A model generated the notes under the pieces. That model made no database searches. It saw only the letters and a list, made by a program, of their open reading frames with translations, and was not told where the DNA came from. A program made the translations under genes and the position numbers. A stretch of DNA of 64,000 nucleotides from Beauveria sp. NWAFU-1. Lineage: Eukaryota; Ascomycota; Sordariomycetes; Hypocreales; Cordycipitaceae. The DNA lies in assembly GCA_024472245.1 (NCBI GenBank), contig JANBXD010000001.1:4092001-4156000 (forward strand), written 5' to 3'. The stretch's first letter is position 1, and the number at the start of each line of letters is the position of its first letter. This document shows, piece after piece, positions 21,401-32,653 of the stretch.

Positions 21401-21913
21401 GTGGAAGAGTTGGATCCTGAATTCCTTGCCGAATTGCCTGCCGACGTGCGAAGCGAAGTGTTGGCAGACCATAGACGCCAGAAGCTGGCGCAGCGATCCG
21501 GACTTGACGCGCCCTCACGATGGCCAGCACACGCGGAAGCATCAGGCAGCGCATTACTACCCGACCGTCAACGACGAATCGAGTTTCCTGCGCGGCCGCC
21601 AAAGGTGTCGTTTGCCAACTCCGGCGTGAGCTCCACGGCGGAGATTAAGGACTTGCTCGATGCTTGGCATACGGACACGCGCAGCGACGGGCCGCATCGA
21701 AGCGACGTGGAGGTGTTTGACAAGTACCTGGAGCGGGTGGTGGGAGAGGAGCGCGACATGCAGAAAGCGACGGCGCTGGTCAAGTGGCTGGATGTGCTGG
21801 TGGAACAGGACGGCGATGGAGGCGCAGGCCGGGATGCGTGGCGCAAGACAATGAAAGGGGTCCATGCAACGCTGCAAGAAGCGCTGAGGAAGCGCGGCCT
21901 AGGGCCTGTGTAA
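18472..21913 (+). CDS. REV1: DNA repair protein REV1 (Y-family deoxycytidyl transferase)
   Basis: Two exons (18472-18716, 18766-21913; intron of 49 nt) encode 1130 residues. A BRCT domain spans roughly residues 65-165 (IFKGIVAHVTGYT...HGGGFLQYLDSKTMATHIIAS...VKPTWITESI). The Y-family catalytic core starts near 355 (MHVDFDSFFCAVSL) and includes the second metal-binding motif SIDE at 451-454. The little-finger domain follows. Three ubiquitin-binding UBM motifs with the LPxD core occur near 828 (VVAELPNDIRSRL), 880 (FNALPEDMKAEVL) and 968 (FLAELPADVRSEVL). A C-terminal helical domain from about 1035 matches the Rev1 CTD that contacts Rev7 and other polymerases. Rev1 inserts dCMP opposite lesions and scaffolds polymerase zeta in the nucleus. 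Confidence 0.95.
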
Positions 21914-22147
21914 CGACTTTATGACTTGATGCCAAGGTGCGGATTTGGAAAAGGATTGTGTTTTGGAGAGCTTGTATTATTTTGTATATATCAGTGGTTC
22001 GGACTCTTGGTCCATATACACGGTTGCGTGTCCTTTTGTAGACTCAACTCTCTGAACCCGTAATGATCGCTCGCTTCTATGAAAACAGAAACAAAAAAAA
22101 AATATTAATCTTATGACCGAAATCTCTTGGAAATAGTGCCTCTTTCC

Positions 22148-22801
22148 TCAGAAGAGCACCACCATATACATGCTCGTCAGCGCCAGGGCCACGCCGACGC
22201 CATGGGCGGCCCAGTTGCGCGACGCCGCCGACATGCGGTACACGTTGAGCTTGAGCTGCGCGCCGCACGCTTGCGTCTTGTTCCCGGCGCAGGGAAAGTT
22301 GCACTCGCCGTCGTCGAGCTTCTGCGCGATGCCCGCGATGTTTTGCGCGCACCAGCATTCTCTACCTCCGCCTCATGCCGGTTAGCGAAAAAGAGATTTC
22401 CCCATATATGGCCTTTCTCGAACAAGGTGAAAACCATCTCCCGCTTCCCTCCCAAGTCGAGCGAAGCGAGGAAAAGAGAGAAAGAAAGAAGAAGAAGAAG
22501 AAGAAGAAAGGACGTACCGGGACCATTCGACGCCGGCGTAGCGGTATTTGGTATCGCCGTCGTGGCAGAACTTGAGGCAGGCGGGGACGGTCATGGCGTT
22601 GGCCTGGACGAGGCTGGTGCCGTCGGCGAGGGCGCGCGTGCCGGCGGAGCCCGGCGTGAGGGTAGTTTCATTGTAGCAGCCGTAGTAGGTATAGGTGCGG
22701 GTGTCATCGGTGTAGACGCGGACCTGGGCGTTGTCGTCGTCGGCGGCGGCGGCAAGGCGGCTCAGGGGCGCGGCGACGAGGAGGATGTGATGGGGCTTCA
22801 T
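22148..22801 (-). CDS. WSC-domain cell-surface protein, probably GPI-anchored
   Basis: Two exons (22518-22801, 22148-22361) encode 165 residues; the 156-nt intron contains an AAG-type microsatellite (CTT on the transcript strand). The N-terminus MKPHHILLVAAPLSRLAAAA looks like a signal peptide. A single WSC domain follows: YTYYGCYNETT, MTVPACLKFCH, YAGVEWSRECWC (spanning the splice), GECNFPCAGNKTQACGA and LNVYRM. The protein ends in a hydrophobic tail (GVGVALALTSMYMVVLF) with no basic cytoplasmic stretch, which suggests a GPI attachment signal. WSC domains are Cys-rich carbohydrate-binding modules of wall sensors and secreted enzymes; here no catalytic domain is attached. The role is probably at the cell wall, which is inference. 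Confidence 0.85.
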
Positions 22802-23905
22802 CGAGCTGGCAGGTTGGTGAAGTGGAAGCTGTGTGAGGTTCGGGTGGGGAGTGACTTTAATGATGTGTTATTGCATGGGGTTGAGGTGAATGAAAGGGAG
22901 ATTTTTCTGATTTATGAAGGAGTGAGGATGGGAGTGAGATTCGGCGAGAGTTTTTGGAAGCTGAGGGTCTGAGCCCGATTCGATTTGTTAGCGCTTTGCT
23001 CGCGACAAAGTCATGCTGCGACGCTCGGGTATGTTTTTTTATAATGGTTACTCGCGCCGTGTCTATACTCTTGAGATGGAACTCGAAGGAGAAGGGCGGC
23101 ATTTGACGATGGTGTTGCGCCTATTTTCGGTCTCTTGCTCCAGTAGACGATGAGCCGTCGGCATTGGGGAGAATCGAAGCGCGCGCGAGTGTTGGTCGAA
23201 TGAGGCCTTCATCCCCACCACGCACGGCAGACCTGTATCAAGTGCTTGTGCTGTTGAATTGCTGTATTTCTTTCTTTTCTTGCACACTAGATTTTGTTTC
23301 CATGTACTCCTTACTTGTGCATTGATCAGGGCATAATACTCAAACGTTGCGAGTTATTATTAGTGCATACTGGGGCGCTGGCTATTCTGCGTGCGGATTG
23401 GTGGCTTACAGTGGCGTTGGGCGCTGAAATGAAAGCTGCAGGGACTGGCTGGATGCTGAATGCAGCTCCCCCACAGTGGATGCCGCAGAGCTTTGCGCAA
23501 CGGGAGAAGAAAGGATCAATGGAAGAGAATAACAAGATGCAGAAGACGAGAGACGGATATGATGACAATTAGATACGTATTATCAAGCTATGAAACGAGT
23601 AAAATGAAAAAAGTTGGTTCTAAATACACCATCTAGTTTGGTACTGGCAGTGTTGTTTCTGCCACCCACGCAACGCCACAACAAAACCGACCCCAGTAAG
23701 CCAAGGAACCGCGCTACCCAACCTTAACACCGTTCTTCGTTTCTTCAAACGTCCTTCTTCCTAATATACTCATCGTCGCTCGTCATTCTCAATACCTAAG
23801 ACGATCACCACCTCCCATCGCGAGTCCTACAATCACCACTCCGATACCGTACTCTCTGTTTATCTTCGATCCATTTCTTCCCCGCACGACACCGACACCG
23901 ACACC
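22802..23905. other. Divergent spacer, WSC gene / Shr3 gene
   Basis: This is 1.1 kb between divergent starts. A CT-rich block just upstream of 23906 is presumably the leader of the Shr3 gene. Short frames here lack similarity to anything I know. Confidence 0.55.
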
Positions 23906-24652
23906 ATGGGCTTCTTTGATGGCTGGATTGACTGGACCAAGACGACTCGGTCCCGAAACTACAGAGGATCCGGGTCGTTTGCCACGCTCATGATTATCGG
24001 GCGTATGTCTTCCTTTTCTCTTTCCGTCCAACGCGCACATCCCGTCGCTAACTTCCCTCTCTCTCCCGCCCCAGCTACCTGCTTCTTCCTCGGCATCCTC
24101 TTCGCCTCGTTCCCCTACGACTTTCCCCTGCTCTGGAGCAAGGAGCCGCTCGTCGCCGAATTCCTGCCGCGGCTCGAGACGCACCTCAAATTCATGCACG
24201 CCGCGCCGCCCCTGATCCACCGCATGCTCAACATCATGGTCTTTGTCGCCTTTGCCGGCCTCCTCATCAAGCTGTTCCGGCCCTCCGAGGCCAATTTCCT
24301 CTTTGACGGCGCCTCGCTGATCCTCTACGTCATTGGCGCCGCGACGTACATGACCAATATTGTGCGCGGCCTGCGCGCCCTCACCGACGGCGTCTGGGAC
24401 CAGCCCGAGTTCGCCAAGACGCGCCGCGGCGAGAGCGACGGCGAGTACATCCTCGGCAAGGAGGACAGCCTGCGCGTCATGTCGGCCAGCAACACCATCC
24501 TCGCGCTCGTCCTCATTGGCGTATTGGTTCTCCAGGCCGGCCAGTGGTACGCCGAGAAGCGCGACCGCGACGAGGACGAGGCGGCGGACAAGAAGGATGC
24601 GGCAAGGCCGGCGTCGCCCAAGTCGCCCAAGAAGTCGAAGAAGAGGGATTGA
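23906..24652 (+). CDS. SHR3: Shr3-family ER packaging chaperone for amino-acid permeases
   Basis: Two exons (23906-24002, 24075-24652; 72-nt intron) encode 224 residues. The opening MGFFDGWIDWTKTTRSRNYR, then FATLMIIGPTCFFLGILFAS and FPYDFPLLWSKEPL, match the start of fungal Shr3/Psh3 proteins. Four hydrophobic segments are visible (starts near residues 25, 85, 117 and 172), matching the four-helix Shr3 topology. The C-terminal tail is charged and ends in Lys/Ser/Pro repeats (SPKSPKKSKKRD), consistent with a cytosolic COPII-contacting tail and a dilysine-like ER signal. Shr3 keeps amino-acid permeases soluble in the ER membrane and promotes their export. Confidence 0.92.
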   Translation: MGFFDGWIDWTKTTRSRNYRGSGSFATLMIIGRMSSFSLSVQRAHPVANFPLSPAPATCFFLGILFASFPYDFPLLWSKEPLVAEFLPRLETHLKFMHAAPPLIHRMLNIMVFVAFAGLLIKLFRPSEANFLFDGASLILYVIGAATYMTNIVRGLRALTDGVWDQPEFAKTRRGESDGEYILGKEDSLRVMSASNTILALVLIGVLVLQAGQWYAEKRDRDEDEAADKKDAARPASPKSPKKSKKRD

Positions 24653-25911
24653 TGGAGGGGTGAGAATGGCAGTTGGGGACTGGACGGGAACGGGACATGT
24701 TGTACGGATGAGAGCACGTTTTCATGATTAGATACTGTTGGCTTCGCAGAGAGCCGTGCGCGCATAACCGGCTAAGCGGTTCGTCGTTGCGTCTATTGGT
24801 TTCGGTAGAGCTGACAGTTTCGTTTAATTGGGTCTGAAAAATATGGAAATATGGAATAGTAAATCGCCTGCAAAAGTGCACCGTGATTTACCGTGTGCAT
24901 CTGTGTGTAGTATTATACAGACACCTTTGGGTGACATTCAGCCGAGGCAGATCTATGCTACGTCATCCGGGGCGTGAACGGTATAACTAGTTTCGAGGCC
25001 ATGGCGACATTTGACGCAGCGCCGCGCGGTATTCGCTCACTGTCCAACCTGTCACAGGAAATCCCTCATGGCGGCGGCCATGCAGCGAGCTGGTTGAGGG
25101 CATGTGCGAACTAGGCCGTCTTTGAAGATTGCCGGAATGTAACCTACTTGGGTACCTCGCCCGTCCTGTCAGCACCTAATCAACGTAGGATTGACAGTCG
25201 GCCGCACTGATGACAGGGACCAAAGCGATACTTGGGCTAAAAAAGTATCTCACCCACCGCTACAAAAACGACGGCGGACACGGCAGCCAGATGCCGATTT
25301 CTGATCCACCGCCGTGCAATGTCACCGTCTTGTTTCGTTTGGCCCGTCAGCCAAGTGATTCTCGACCGCCCATGGTGGGGGTTTGCCTGTACTTGCCCGA
25401 TGTGACCGCCAGCAAGCAGCAGGGGGAGTTGAGAGACATATCAGCCGCTCGTCTGGTATAATAAACCCTCCGTGTTCCCCCTCGTCTATATCTTCTCCCG
25501 CCTCTTTGCTCTTTTCTGCTTGTTTATCCCTTTTTCAAACCTATCCTGCGTCCATTGTTGTTGCTCGCAGCCCGGATCTCAGCCTCCTCCACCGCACTAG
25601 TTTGGTGACCAAAAAAAAACGGCCACCGGTATCGCAACCCGTTCTCTCTGTGTACGACAAACACCTGGCAAAAGCCACCCCGATCCCACGCCTCTCCCGC
25701 GATTCCTGGCAGACGCAACTACCCGTTTGCTGCGACCGTGACAGCTCGCGATCAACCTCCGAGGCGGCACGACGTCTCCATTCGGCCCAGGCGCTGACTG
25801 CCCCGACGGCATCGTGCTGGCGGCTTGAGGAGCAACACAAAAAAAAAACCCAAGTCCACATCTCCAATAGCACTACGCGATAAGACTCCGCTTCGTCCTC
25901 GATCACCGAGC
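24653..25911. other. Spacer upstream of the ornithine carrier
   Basis: This holds the 3' flank of SHR3 and about 1 kb of upstream DNA. A pyrimidine-rich leader-like stretch runs from 25460 to 25560. A 166-codon frame at 25383-25883 in this leader shows no protein-like conservation and is not called. Confidence 0.5.
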
Positions 25912-26989
25912 ATGAATCCGACCGCCGTCGCTGTCGAAGCCCCTCCGGCCATTATGGCTCCGGACGTGTCGCTCCCCGTCAAGAATGCCGCCAAAGAAAC
26001 TGCCGAGGGCATATTGTACGGCTCGGTATGTCTTGGTCTTGGCGATCCCACCTTTGCGCCGCTTCTCATATACCTGCCCCTCCGCTTACCATGCTCTTAA
26101 CTTGCAGATTGCCGGCATTGTTGGAAAATACATCGAATACCCCTTCGACACGGTCAAAGTCCGTCTTCAGAGCCAGCCCGACCACCTCCCCCTCCGCTAC
26201 AAGGGCCCGCTCGACTGCTTTCGCCAGTCCTTCCACGCCGACGGTTTCCTCGGCCTGTACCGGGGCATCAGCGCACCGCTCGTCGGCGCCGCAGCTGAGA
26301 CCTCGAGTCTCTTCATATTTGAGTCGCTCGGCCGCGAAGGGCTGTACGCAACGGGCCTCGCCCGCCGCGACACCCCGCTTTCCCTGCCCGCGCTCTACAC
26401 CACCGGCGCCTTTGCCGGTGCTCTCGCTTCGTTTGTTCTCACGCCGATAGAGCTTGTCAAGTGCAAAATTCAGGTTCCCGGTGGCGGAGCTTCGAACGCT
26501 GGCCTGAAACCGCTCGCCGTCGTCCGCGACATTTTTCGTCACGATGGTCTACGAGGCTTCTGGCACGGCCAAATGGGCACGCTAATTCGCGAGTCGGGTG
26601 GCTCTGCGGCCTGGTTTGGCGCCAAGGAGACGGTGACGGCCATGTTTTACACAATGGCGATGAAAAAGGCGGCCTCGGCGGCGGAGCAGGAGCGCATACG
26701 CGCGACGCCACTGCCGCTGTGGCAGCAGGCCGTTGCCGGCGCCTCGGCCGGTGTGTCGTATAACTTTCTCTTCTTTCCTGCTGATACCATCAAGTCGCGC
26801 ATGCAGACTTTGCCGTTGGGAATTCCGGGCGAGAAAGCTTCGTTTTGGGCCGAGGGGTCGGCCATCTGGCGCCAGTCCGGCTTGCGCGGCCTCTATCGTG
26901 GCTGCGGTATTACTTGTTTGCGGTCGGCGCCCAGCTCCGCCTTTATCTTCATGGTCTTTGACGGACTGAAGAGAAATTTTCCTTTGTAA
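25912..26989 (+). CDS. ORT1: Mitochondrial ornithine carrier
   Basis: Two exons (25912-26025, 26108-26989; 82-nt intron) encode 331 residues. Three carrier repeats are present with signatures PFDTVKVRLQ, PIELVKCKIQ and PADTIKSRMQ. The opening AAKETAEGILYGSIAGIVGK, plus LGLYRGISAPLVGAAAET and WFGAKE, is characteristic of the Ort1/Arg11 (AmcA in Aspergillus) subfamily. It exports ornithine made in the matrix to the cytosol for arginine synthesis, in exchange for protons or arginine, across the inner membrane. The subfamily call rests on remembered family sequences. The N-terminal 30 residues are Ala/Pro-rich and precede the first membrane helix. The gene is convergent with TspO. Confidence 0.9.
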
Positions 26990-27230
26990 CGCAGTGCAGT
27001 GCGCCGCGCCTCATGATCACTCATTACTACATCTGGGCATTTAGTATATACGACTGCATGTTGTGGCGTTTTGGTTAGGGATAGCTTTCATTTGAAAACA
27101 AAATGGGTTCAAGTCATAGACGGATATAGTGTTACATTTTTTTTTTACATAAAAGTAAAGGCTGATACGACATTCAAAATAATGGTTCAAAGCATCGTCC
27201 GATGCGCACAACAGTGTGTGTGTTGAGCAG

Positions 27231-27940
27231 TTACTCGGCCTTTTTTCTAGCCTCGAGCGCCTTGTCCGACATGTCCCAGTCGTTGAGGTAGCCCGCGCCG
27301 GCCGACAAATAGGTCGCAAACGCGAGCCATCCCAGGTACGGCAGCTGCAGCCACGCGGCTGTCTCATCAATGGCGCTCCACGTGTAGGCGAGCCAGCCGT
27401 TGAGGCCGAGCAGCGCGACGAGGTCGGCAGTGGCCTCGATGGGTCGGCGCGCGCCGAAGAAGAGCGGCATCCACGCCAGGTTGAGCCCAAGCTGAATCGT
27501 GTACACGGTCAGCGAGTGCTTGGTGGTCGCGACGGTCGCGGGTGAGGCGAGCGCCGAAAGGCCGGCGGACGCGACCCTATGCGCGGCGTAGCCCATGACG
27601 CTGATACATCAATCCATGTCAGCGAAGAGAAGGCAAGAAAGCGAGAGAGACGGGGTGAGAGGTATACCCATAAAGCACGGTCCAGACGGGGCCAAATACA
27701 TAAGGCGGAGGGTGCAGCGGGGGCTGCTTCAGATCCAAGTACGTCTTGACGGTTTTGTCGGCTGTGAGAGGGATGTATGTGTGTAAGCTTTGGGGTCCGA
27801 TGTGGTTTGAGATGCGAGGGTTACTTGCGCTTGGTGCTGTAGCCGACGGCGGTGCCAAAGGCAATGGGAAGCAGGACGGACGTGACCGTGTGCTGAAACG
27901 CGGCAATAGGCAGCGTCAAAGAGGGAATGTACGTGGTCAT
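27231..27940 (-). CDS. TspO/MBR (translocator) family membrane protein
   Basis: Three exons (27829-27940, 27668-27761, 27231-27600) encode 191 residues. Intron 1 (27762-27828) has a GC donor (AAGC|GCAAGT) and an AG acceptor; only this junction keeps the frame and yields GYSTKPDKTVKTYLDLKQ, the family motif. Intron 2 (27601-27667) is GT-AG. Conserved TspO features are PPLHPPPYVFGPVWTVLYG, IQLGLNLAWMPLFFG and LPYLGWLAFATYLSAG, with five predicted membrane helices. TspO proteins bind tetrapyrroles and cholesterol and reside in the outer mitochondrial membrane or, in some fungi, other membranes. It is divergent from CDC6 with 685 bp between starts. Confidence 0.9.
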
Positions 27941-28625
27941 GGTGGGCGGGTTGGCGAGAAGAATTGTTTTCGAGAGGCGTGGGTTGATGCAGCAATCTGC
28001 GTAGCGGGCTGTATATATCGGCCGATTTACGATGTCGTCACTGACAGCTTTCGATTTGCACGCTTCCCCACCAACGCCACAATCAGAGGTAGGGGATGAT
28101 GGAAAAGTACACGTAACGGGAGATGCAAATGGTACTATATATTTTTCAAATATTGGAAATTTGATTCTTGATAATTTTTATGCACTGCCATTGAATTTCT
28201 TCTCCCTGTGCCCCAAGTATTGGATGAAACCACGTGATGCGACACTGGTCACGCCCGCGCCACACCCAAGTTTGCCATCCGTGGCGCACAGACCAGCACT
28301 TTAACGGATTTCGTCGCGTGGTGTGCGCGTTGCGACGCGCCCTTGACACGGTTCGTCCCGCCCTTGCGCGACCCTTGTCGTGGCGCGAGCAAGCTCTACT
28401 TAATCCTCGCTCCCTTGTAGCTTGTAAGACTTTCCACAGCAACCTGGTTTTTCTGCCATTTCCGAGCGACAACGTTATAACGCCCAGCTTCATCTTCTTC
28501 ATCAACGCCCATTGACCTTTGCAGCTTCCCATCCTGCATTACCAGCATTTTGCTCATTTCCAGCAAGAACCTTCTTCATCTTAGCATCCACTGGCAGGAA
28601 GCACCCTGCCCCAGGTTCTGCAGCA
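27941..28625. promoter_or_regulatory. Divergent promoter region, TspO / CDC6
   Basis: This is 685 bp. Two ACGCG cores in opposite orientation (28315-28319 and 28335-28339), about 290-310 bp before the CDC6 ATG, resemble halves of the MluI cell-cycle box bound by MBF. MBF is known to drive cdc18/CDC6 in yeasts. The sites are short and could be chance in a GC-rich stretch. Confidence 0.3.
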
Positions 28626-30506
28626 ATGGCTGCCTCGACTTTGGGAAAGAGATCCCGCCGTGCGGTGGCGTATGGTACGTCTTTTGCACAAGCAAGCGCG
28701 GCTTCGTCTAGGGAATCGTACTTACCTGTTACCCCGGATGCAGACGACGAGTCTCCTTCCAAACGGCCTCGCCGCTCGTGCACCGCCACTGTCGACTACA
28801 ACGACGAGAACGAAAACCCCGAGGGCATCATTGCGGTCGCCGCCGCCGCCGCGCCCGTTCTCATCAAAACAGAGATTGACGACTCGATCAGCACAAGAAA
28901 ACGCGCTGCCTCGCTCACCTCGGCCAGAAATCCTGTCACGCCATCAACGCCGCGCCACCACGATGTCCTGGCCGCGTATCCCACGACGCCCCGGCACGCC
29001 GTCATGTCGGCCGGCAAGCTCTTCAAGCGGCTGACGCCTCACTCGCCGCTGTCCCCGAGCACCATTCAGACCGTCTACCACTCGGCGCGGCAATTGTTTG
29101 CGCGCGGAGCAGAGCCGGGCCAGCTGGTTGGCCGCGACGAGGAGCGTCAGCAGCTTACGGACTTTCTGGAGCGGTGCGAGTCGGACGCGCCGAATGGGTG
29201 CCTCTACGTCAGCGGCCCGCCTGGCACCGGCAAAAGCGCCTTGATTACTGAGCTCATCCAAGACTACGCGCAAAGGGATGGCGTCAGGTCGGCGTACATT
29301 AACTGCATGAGCATCAAGTCGTCCAAGGACCTCTACACGACACTGCTCGAGGGTATGGGTCTGCAGGTAGAGGGCGTGACGGAAGCTGCTGCGGTGGAGG
29401 CTCTGCAAAACGCTTTCTATCCCAAGGACGAGAATGCCACGACGTATCTCGTCACGCTTGATGAAATAGATCACATTCTCCGCATGGGCCTGGAGAGCTT
29501 GTATCGCGTCTTTGAATGGTCCCTCCACAAATCGTCGAAGCTTCTTCTCGTCGGCATTGCCAACGCACTGGATCTCACGGACCGGTTTCTGCCTCGCCTC
29601 AAGTCCAAGAACCTGAAGCCGGAGCTTCTTCCGTTTCTTCCTTATACCGCCGGCCAGGTCAAGAACATCATCACCACGCGCCTAAAGTCTCTTATGCCAG
29701 CAGGCAAGGACAACTACGTTCCGTTCATCCATCCCGCCGCCATTGAACTGTGCTCCCGCAAGGTCTCGAGCCAGACGGGAGATCTCCGCAAAGCGTTTGA
29801 GATTTGCAGAAGAGCCTTGGATCTAATTGAAGGCGAGACCAGATCCAAGCACGAGGAGGAGGCAAGGGAGGCTATGCTTCAAATGACACCGTCGAAGCGA
29901 CCTCTGGGCGAGAACATCAACGGAGCCACCACGGGCGGGCGAAGCATTGTGCAGTTCATGGGCAAATCTCTCAAGGCTCTGACGGCTGAGACAGCTCCGC
30001 GCGCTTCAATTGCACATCTGAACAGGGTAACGGCGGCGGCTTTCGGCAACGGCACTACACAGCGACTCAAGACTCTCAATCTGCAACAAAAGGCGGCGCT
30101 GTGCGCTCTTGTCGCCTACGAGAACCACTTGCGATCCAAGATGAAGATTGGTATGCCCGCTACACCCAGCAAGACGCAATCTCTGGCACCAACCGTCAAG
30201 AAGCTATTTGATGCGTACTGCCGCCTGTGCACGCGCGACTCTGTGCTTCACCCGCTGTCAAGCTCCGAGTTTCGCGAAGTCATGGGCAGCCTGGAGACAC
30301 TGGGCCTCGTCAACGCGGTCGAGGGCAAGAACGGGAGCTTCATGACACCGCAGACGCCTAGCAAGCGTGGCCGCAAGGGCGTGTCGGCGAGCGGCGATGA
30401 CAAGCGAGTGGCGAGCTGTGTCACGGAAAAGGACATGGAGGCGATTGCGGATGGTATTGGTTCGGGTATATTGGCGAGCATTCTGCATGGAGAGGCGTTG
30501 GATTAA
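28626..30506 (+). CDS. CDC6: Cdc6/Cdc18 replication-licensing AAA+ ATPase
   Basis: This is an intronless 626-residue protein starting MAASTLGKRSRRAVAYG. The frame extends 38 codons upstream without an ATG. Walker A GPPGTGKS is at residues 197-204 and Walker B LDEID at 278-282. Sensor-like segments follow (LLVGIANALDLTDRFLPRL). The C-terminal ~90 residues resemble the winged-helix domain (LFDAYCRLCTRDSVLHPL, EFREVMGSLETLGLV). The N-terminal 190 residues are disordered, with several S/TP sites (TPSTPRHH, TPHSPLSP), typical CDK targets that time degradation. Cdc6 binds ORC at origins and loads Mcm2-7 in G1. Confidence 0.95.
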   Translation: MAASTLGKRSRRAVAYGTSFAQASAASSRESYLPVTPDADDESPSKRPRRSCTATVDYNDENENPEGIIAVAAAAAPVLIKTEIDDSISTRKRAASLTSARNPVTPSTPRHHDVLAAYPTTPRHAVMSAGKLFKRLTPHSPLSPSTIQTVYHSARQLFARGAEPGQLVGRDEERQQLTDFLERCESDAPNGCLYVSGPPGTGKSALITELIQDYAQRDGVRSAYINCMSIKSSKDLYTTLLEGMGLQVEGVTEAAAVEALQNAFYPKDENATTYLVTLDEIDHILRMGLESLYRVFEWSLHKSSKLLLVGIANALDLTDRFLPRLKSKNLKPELLPFLPYTAGQVKNIITTRLKSLMPAGKDNYVPFIHPAAIELCSRKVSSQTGDLRKAFEICRRALDLIEGETRSKHEEEAREAMLQMTPSKRPLGENINGATTGGRSIVQFMGKSLKALTAETAPRASIAHLNRVTAAAFGNGTTQRLKTLNLQQKAALCALVAYENHLRSKMKIGMPATPSKTQSLAPTVKKLFDAYCRLCTRDSVLHPLSSSEFREVMGSLETLGLVNAVEGKNGSFMTPQTPSKRGRKGVSASGDDKRVASCVTEKDMEAIADGIGSGILASILHGEALD

Positions 30507-32121
30507 TTGTTTTTTTTTCCTGCATTGTATTACATAGTTCTGGCGCAATTTGCGGCTTGGGATCATGGCGATTTTTCCCTTGGATTTTCGCGGTCATGGG
30601 TACGAGCATGTAAAGGATCGGACGGGCGTTTTTGGTTATTGGGCTGCATGTAACATGGAGGATGTTTTTTGGCATTGTAGGTAATACCCCGACGGGAAAT
30701 AGGATAGTCGCAAATGCAAGTGAGCATCATGACTGGAGCTTGATGGGACCCTTGAAACGAAAGTGATGTGATGGCGCAGAATGCTAGTGAATGAGTCGTG
30801 GTGGTGGTGCCTACTGGCACGGTGTACCTTGACATGTCTGCGACGACTCATGGTCTCAATGCACCTGGTTCAAAACGGGTAAAAAGAAAAAGTGACAGTG
30901 AGTGGAGGAGGAAGAAAAGTTGTACCACCCTCTGCTTTCTACTTGGACCAGTGGTGGTGAATTGGTTGACTTTTGAGAACATGAGCAGCCAGGCCCTGTT
31001 TGAGATGTTGATTGATGGTCTTGTAGATTGAAGCTGTTGAATTGTCACTGGTCTTTTCTATAAGATTGCCCGTGGAACTTTGGCAATTTGATAAGAATCT
31101 CAATAAAGTATCCGAGTTAGATATTGTATAATGTTTTTAGAAGTTGACTATTTCATGATGAGCTTATAAATAAATATACAAAACGTTCCAATAAAGATAG
31201 TCATTACGGATACTTGTATTATATTTAACAAAGTAAATTAATCAACATCTTGTACCCTGACCTATTTACTACCACTACACCGTTATCCATCGTCTGACAA
31301 GGTGCGTGTGTGGTGAGTGGGTTGGACGGCCACTTTTCTGCAATGCAACGATGCAGAATGAAGATCCCACATGTCAACGGCCACGCGGGTTGCATTGGGG
31401 GCGGCAGCCGGACGGGAGAAACGGGCACACCGTTTCAACTGACAATGGAGCGTGGATATTCGGGGCCCTTCTCCTTGCCGGACGAGCCTTGCCTTGAACG
31501 GGTCGGAGCTGTGGCGTGGAATCACCGGGTCATGGTTATGAAAATATGAATGAGTGTCTTCTATATCGTGCGAGTAACTCGGTTAGTATTCCCGATGCCC
31601 GGTTCATCAGAGAAAGTACGCGGGTCGCCAAGTATTGATTTCTAGCCGCCCGGTTGGTGTGTGGTCCGGCGAGACTCCATGCAGCTTTCAGTTGTGGCGC
31701 CATTGTTCTTTGAAGAGGTTCATCAGCGTGCCCAACGCTTTTCTCCTAAATAGTGCGGATTTCGAGGTACTTATTATAGCATCCGTAGTCTCTTTTCATT
31801 CTGTTCTTGACCGCAAACCAGATTCTATCTAGGCCGTCGCTTCAAAGTGTGATGTCTTCCGCGCCTCGCCCGTCGGCATGCCATCACGTAGCAGCAGCAG
31901 AGCAGCCAGGTTGAAGTCGGTTGTATCAGTATACGGTTACCACACCACACATGGCACGATTTGGGACGTGACAAGGTTTGACGAGTCGCGCCACGACGCA
32001 TGTAGGAGCACATTTTTGGTGTAGAGCGACAGCCGCTTGGACAGTTGGAGGCGCAAACAAGGACATGCAATGAAGCAGGTGATGCAGGGGTTTGCTTGGA
32101 GTATCCTCAAGCGTTACATCA

Positions 32122-32124
<3 letters not shown>

Positions 32125-32157
<33 letters not shown>
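32125..32157. repeat. (TG)n microsatellite
   Basis: This is a 33-nt run of uninterrupted TG dinucleotides in the spacer upstream of palF. Confidence 0.95.
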
Positions 32158-32158
<1 letters not shown>

Positions 32159-32605
32159 CATCGACCTTGCTTCTCTGATGGAGTTCCTGCTGGTGATGCT
32201 GCCAACTGATGGCTTGGCGACGGCAATCTCCTCTGTTTCCTCGGCTGCTTCCATATTGCTTGGCGTGGAGATGAGATGGAAGAAGATGTTTTTTTTTCTT
32301 TTTTTACATCTTTCTTTTTTTTTCTAGCCATGTTTTGTACATTGGTTCAGTGTATGCATTTGTTTCGGTAAAGTACATGCACGTGGCATCAACATTTCTG
32401 CAGTCGTCCCCCAAACCGGTGGTGGTGGCATAAATATTTTATCAGAGTTTTCACGATGGTCAAAACTGCATGGATCAGGGATCGTCGCTGCCAAAAAGGA
32501 AATTTTCAGCTGCCAGCGGGCTTACGCAAATGCAGGCTGAAGTCTGAATGGGCGAGCGGCAGCCGGTGGAGAAGGGGATGTGCAAAAAAGTGAATAAATG
32601 GTTCT

Positions 32606-32653
32606 CTTTTTCTTTTCTTTTCTTTTCTTTTCTTTTCTTTTCTTTTCTTTTCT
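32606..32653. repeat. (TTTTC)n microsatellite
   Basis: About nine to ten tandem TTTTC units (pyrimidine strand on plus) lie in the same spacer. Confidence 0.9.

Noticed and set aside
22127..22972. 281-codon plus-strand frame
   Set aside because: It is antisense to the WSC gene, including its signal peptide and microsatellite intron; no plausible domain.
25383..25883. 166-codon plus frame upstream of the ornithine carrier
   Set aside because: It lies in a pyrimidine-rich leader, has a low-complexity Ser/Pro composition and no similarity; more likely untranslated leader.
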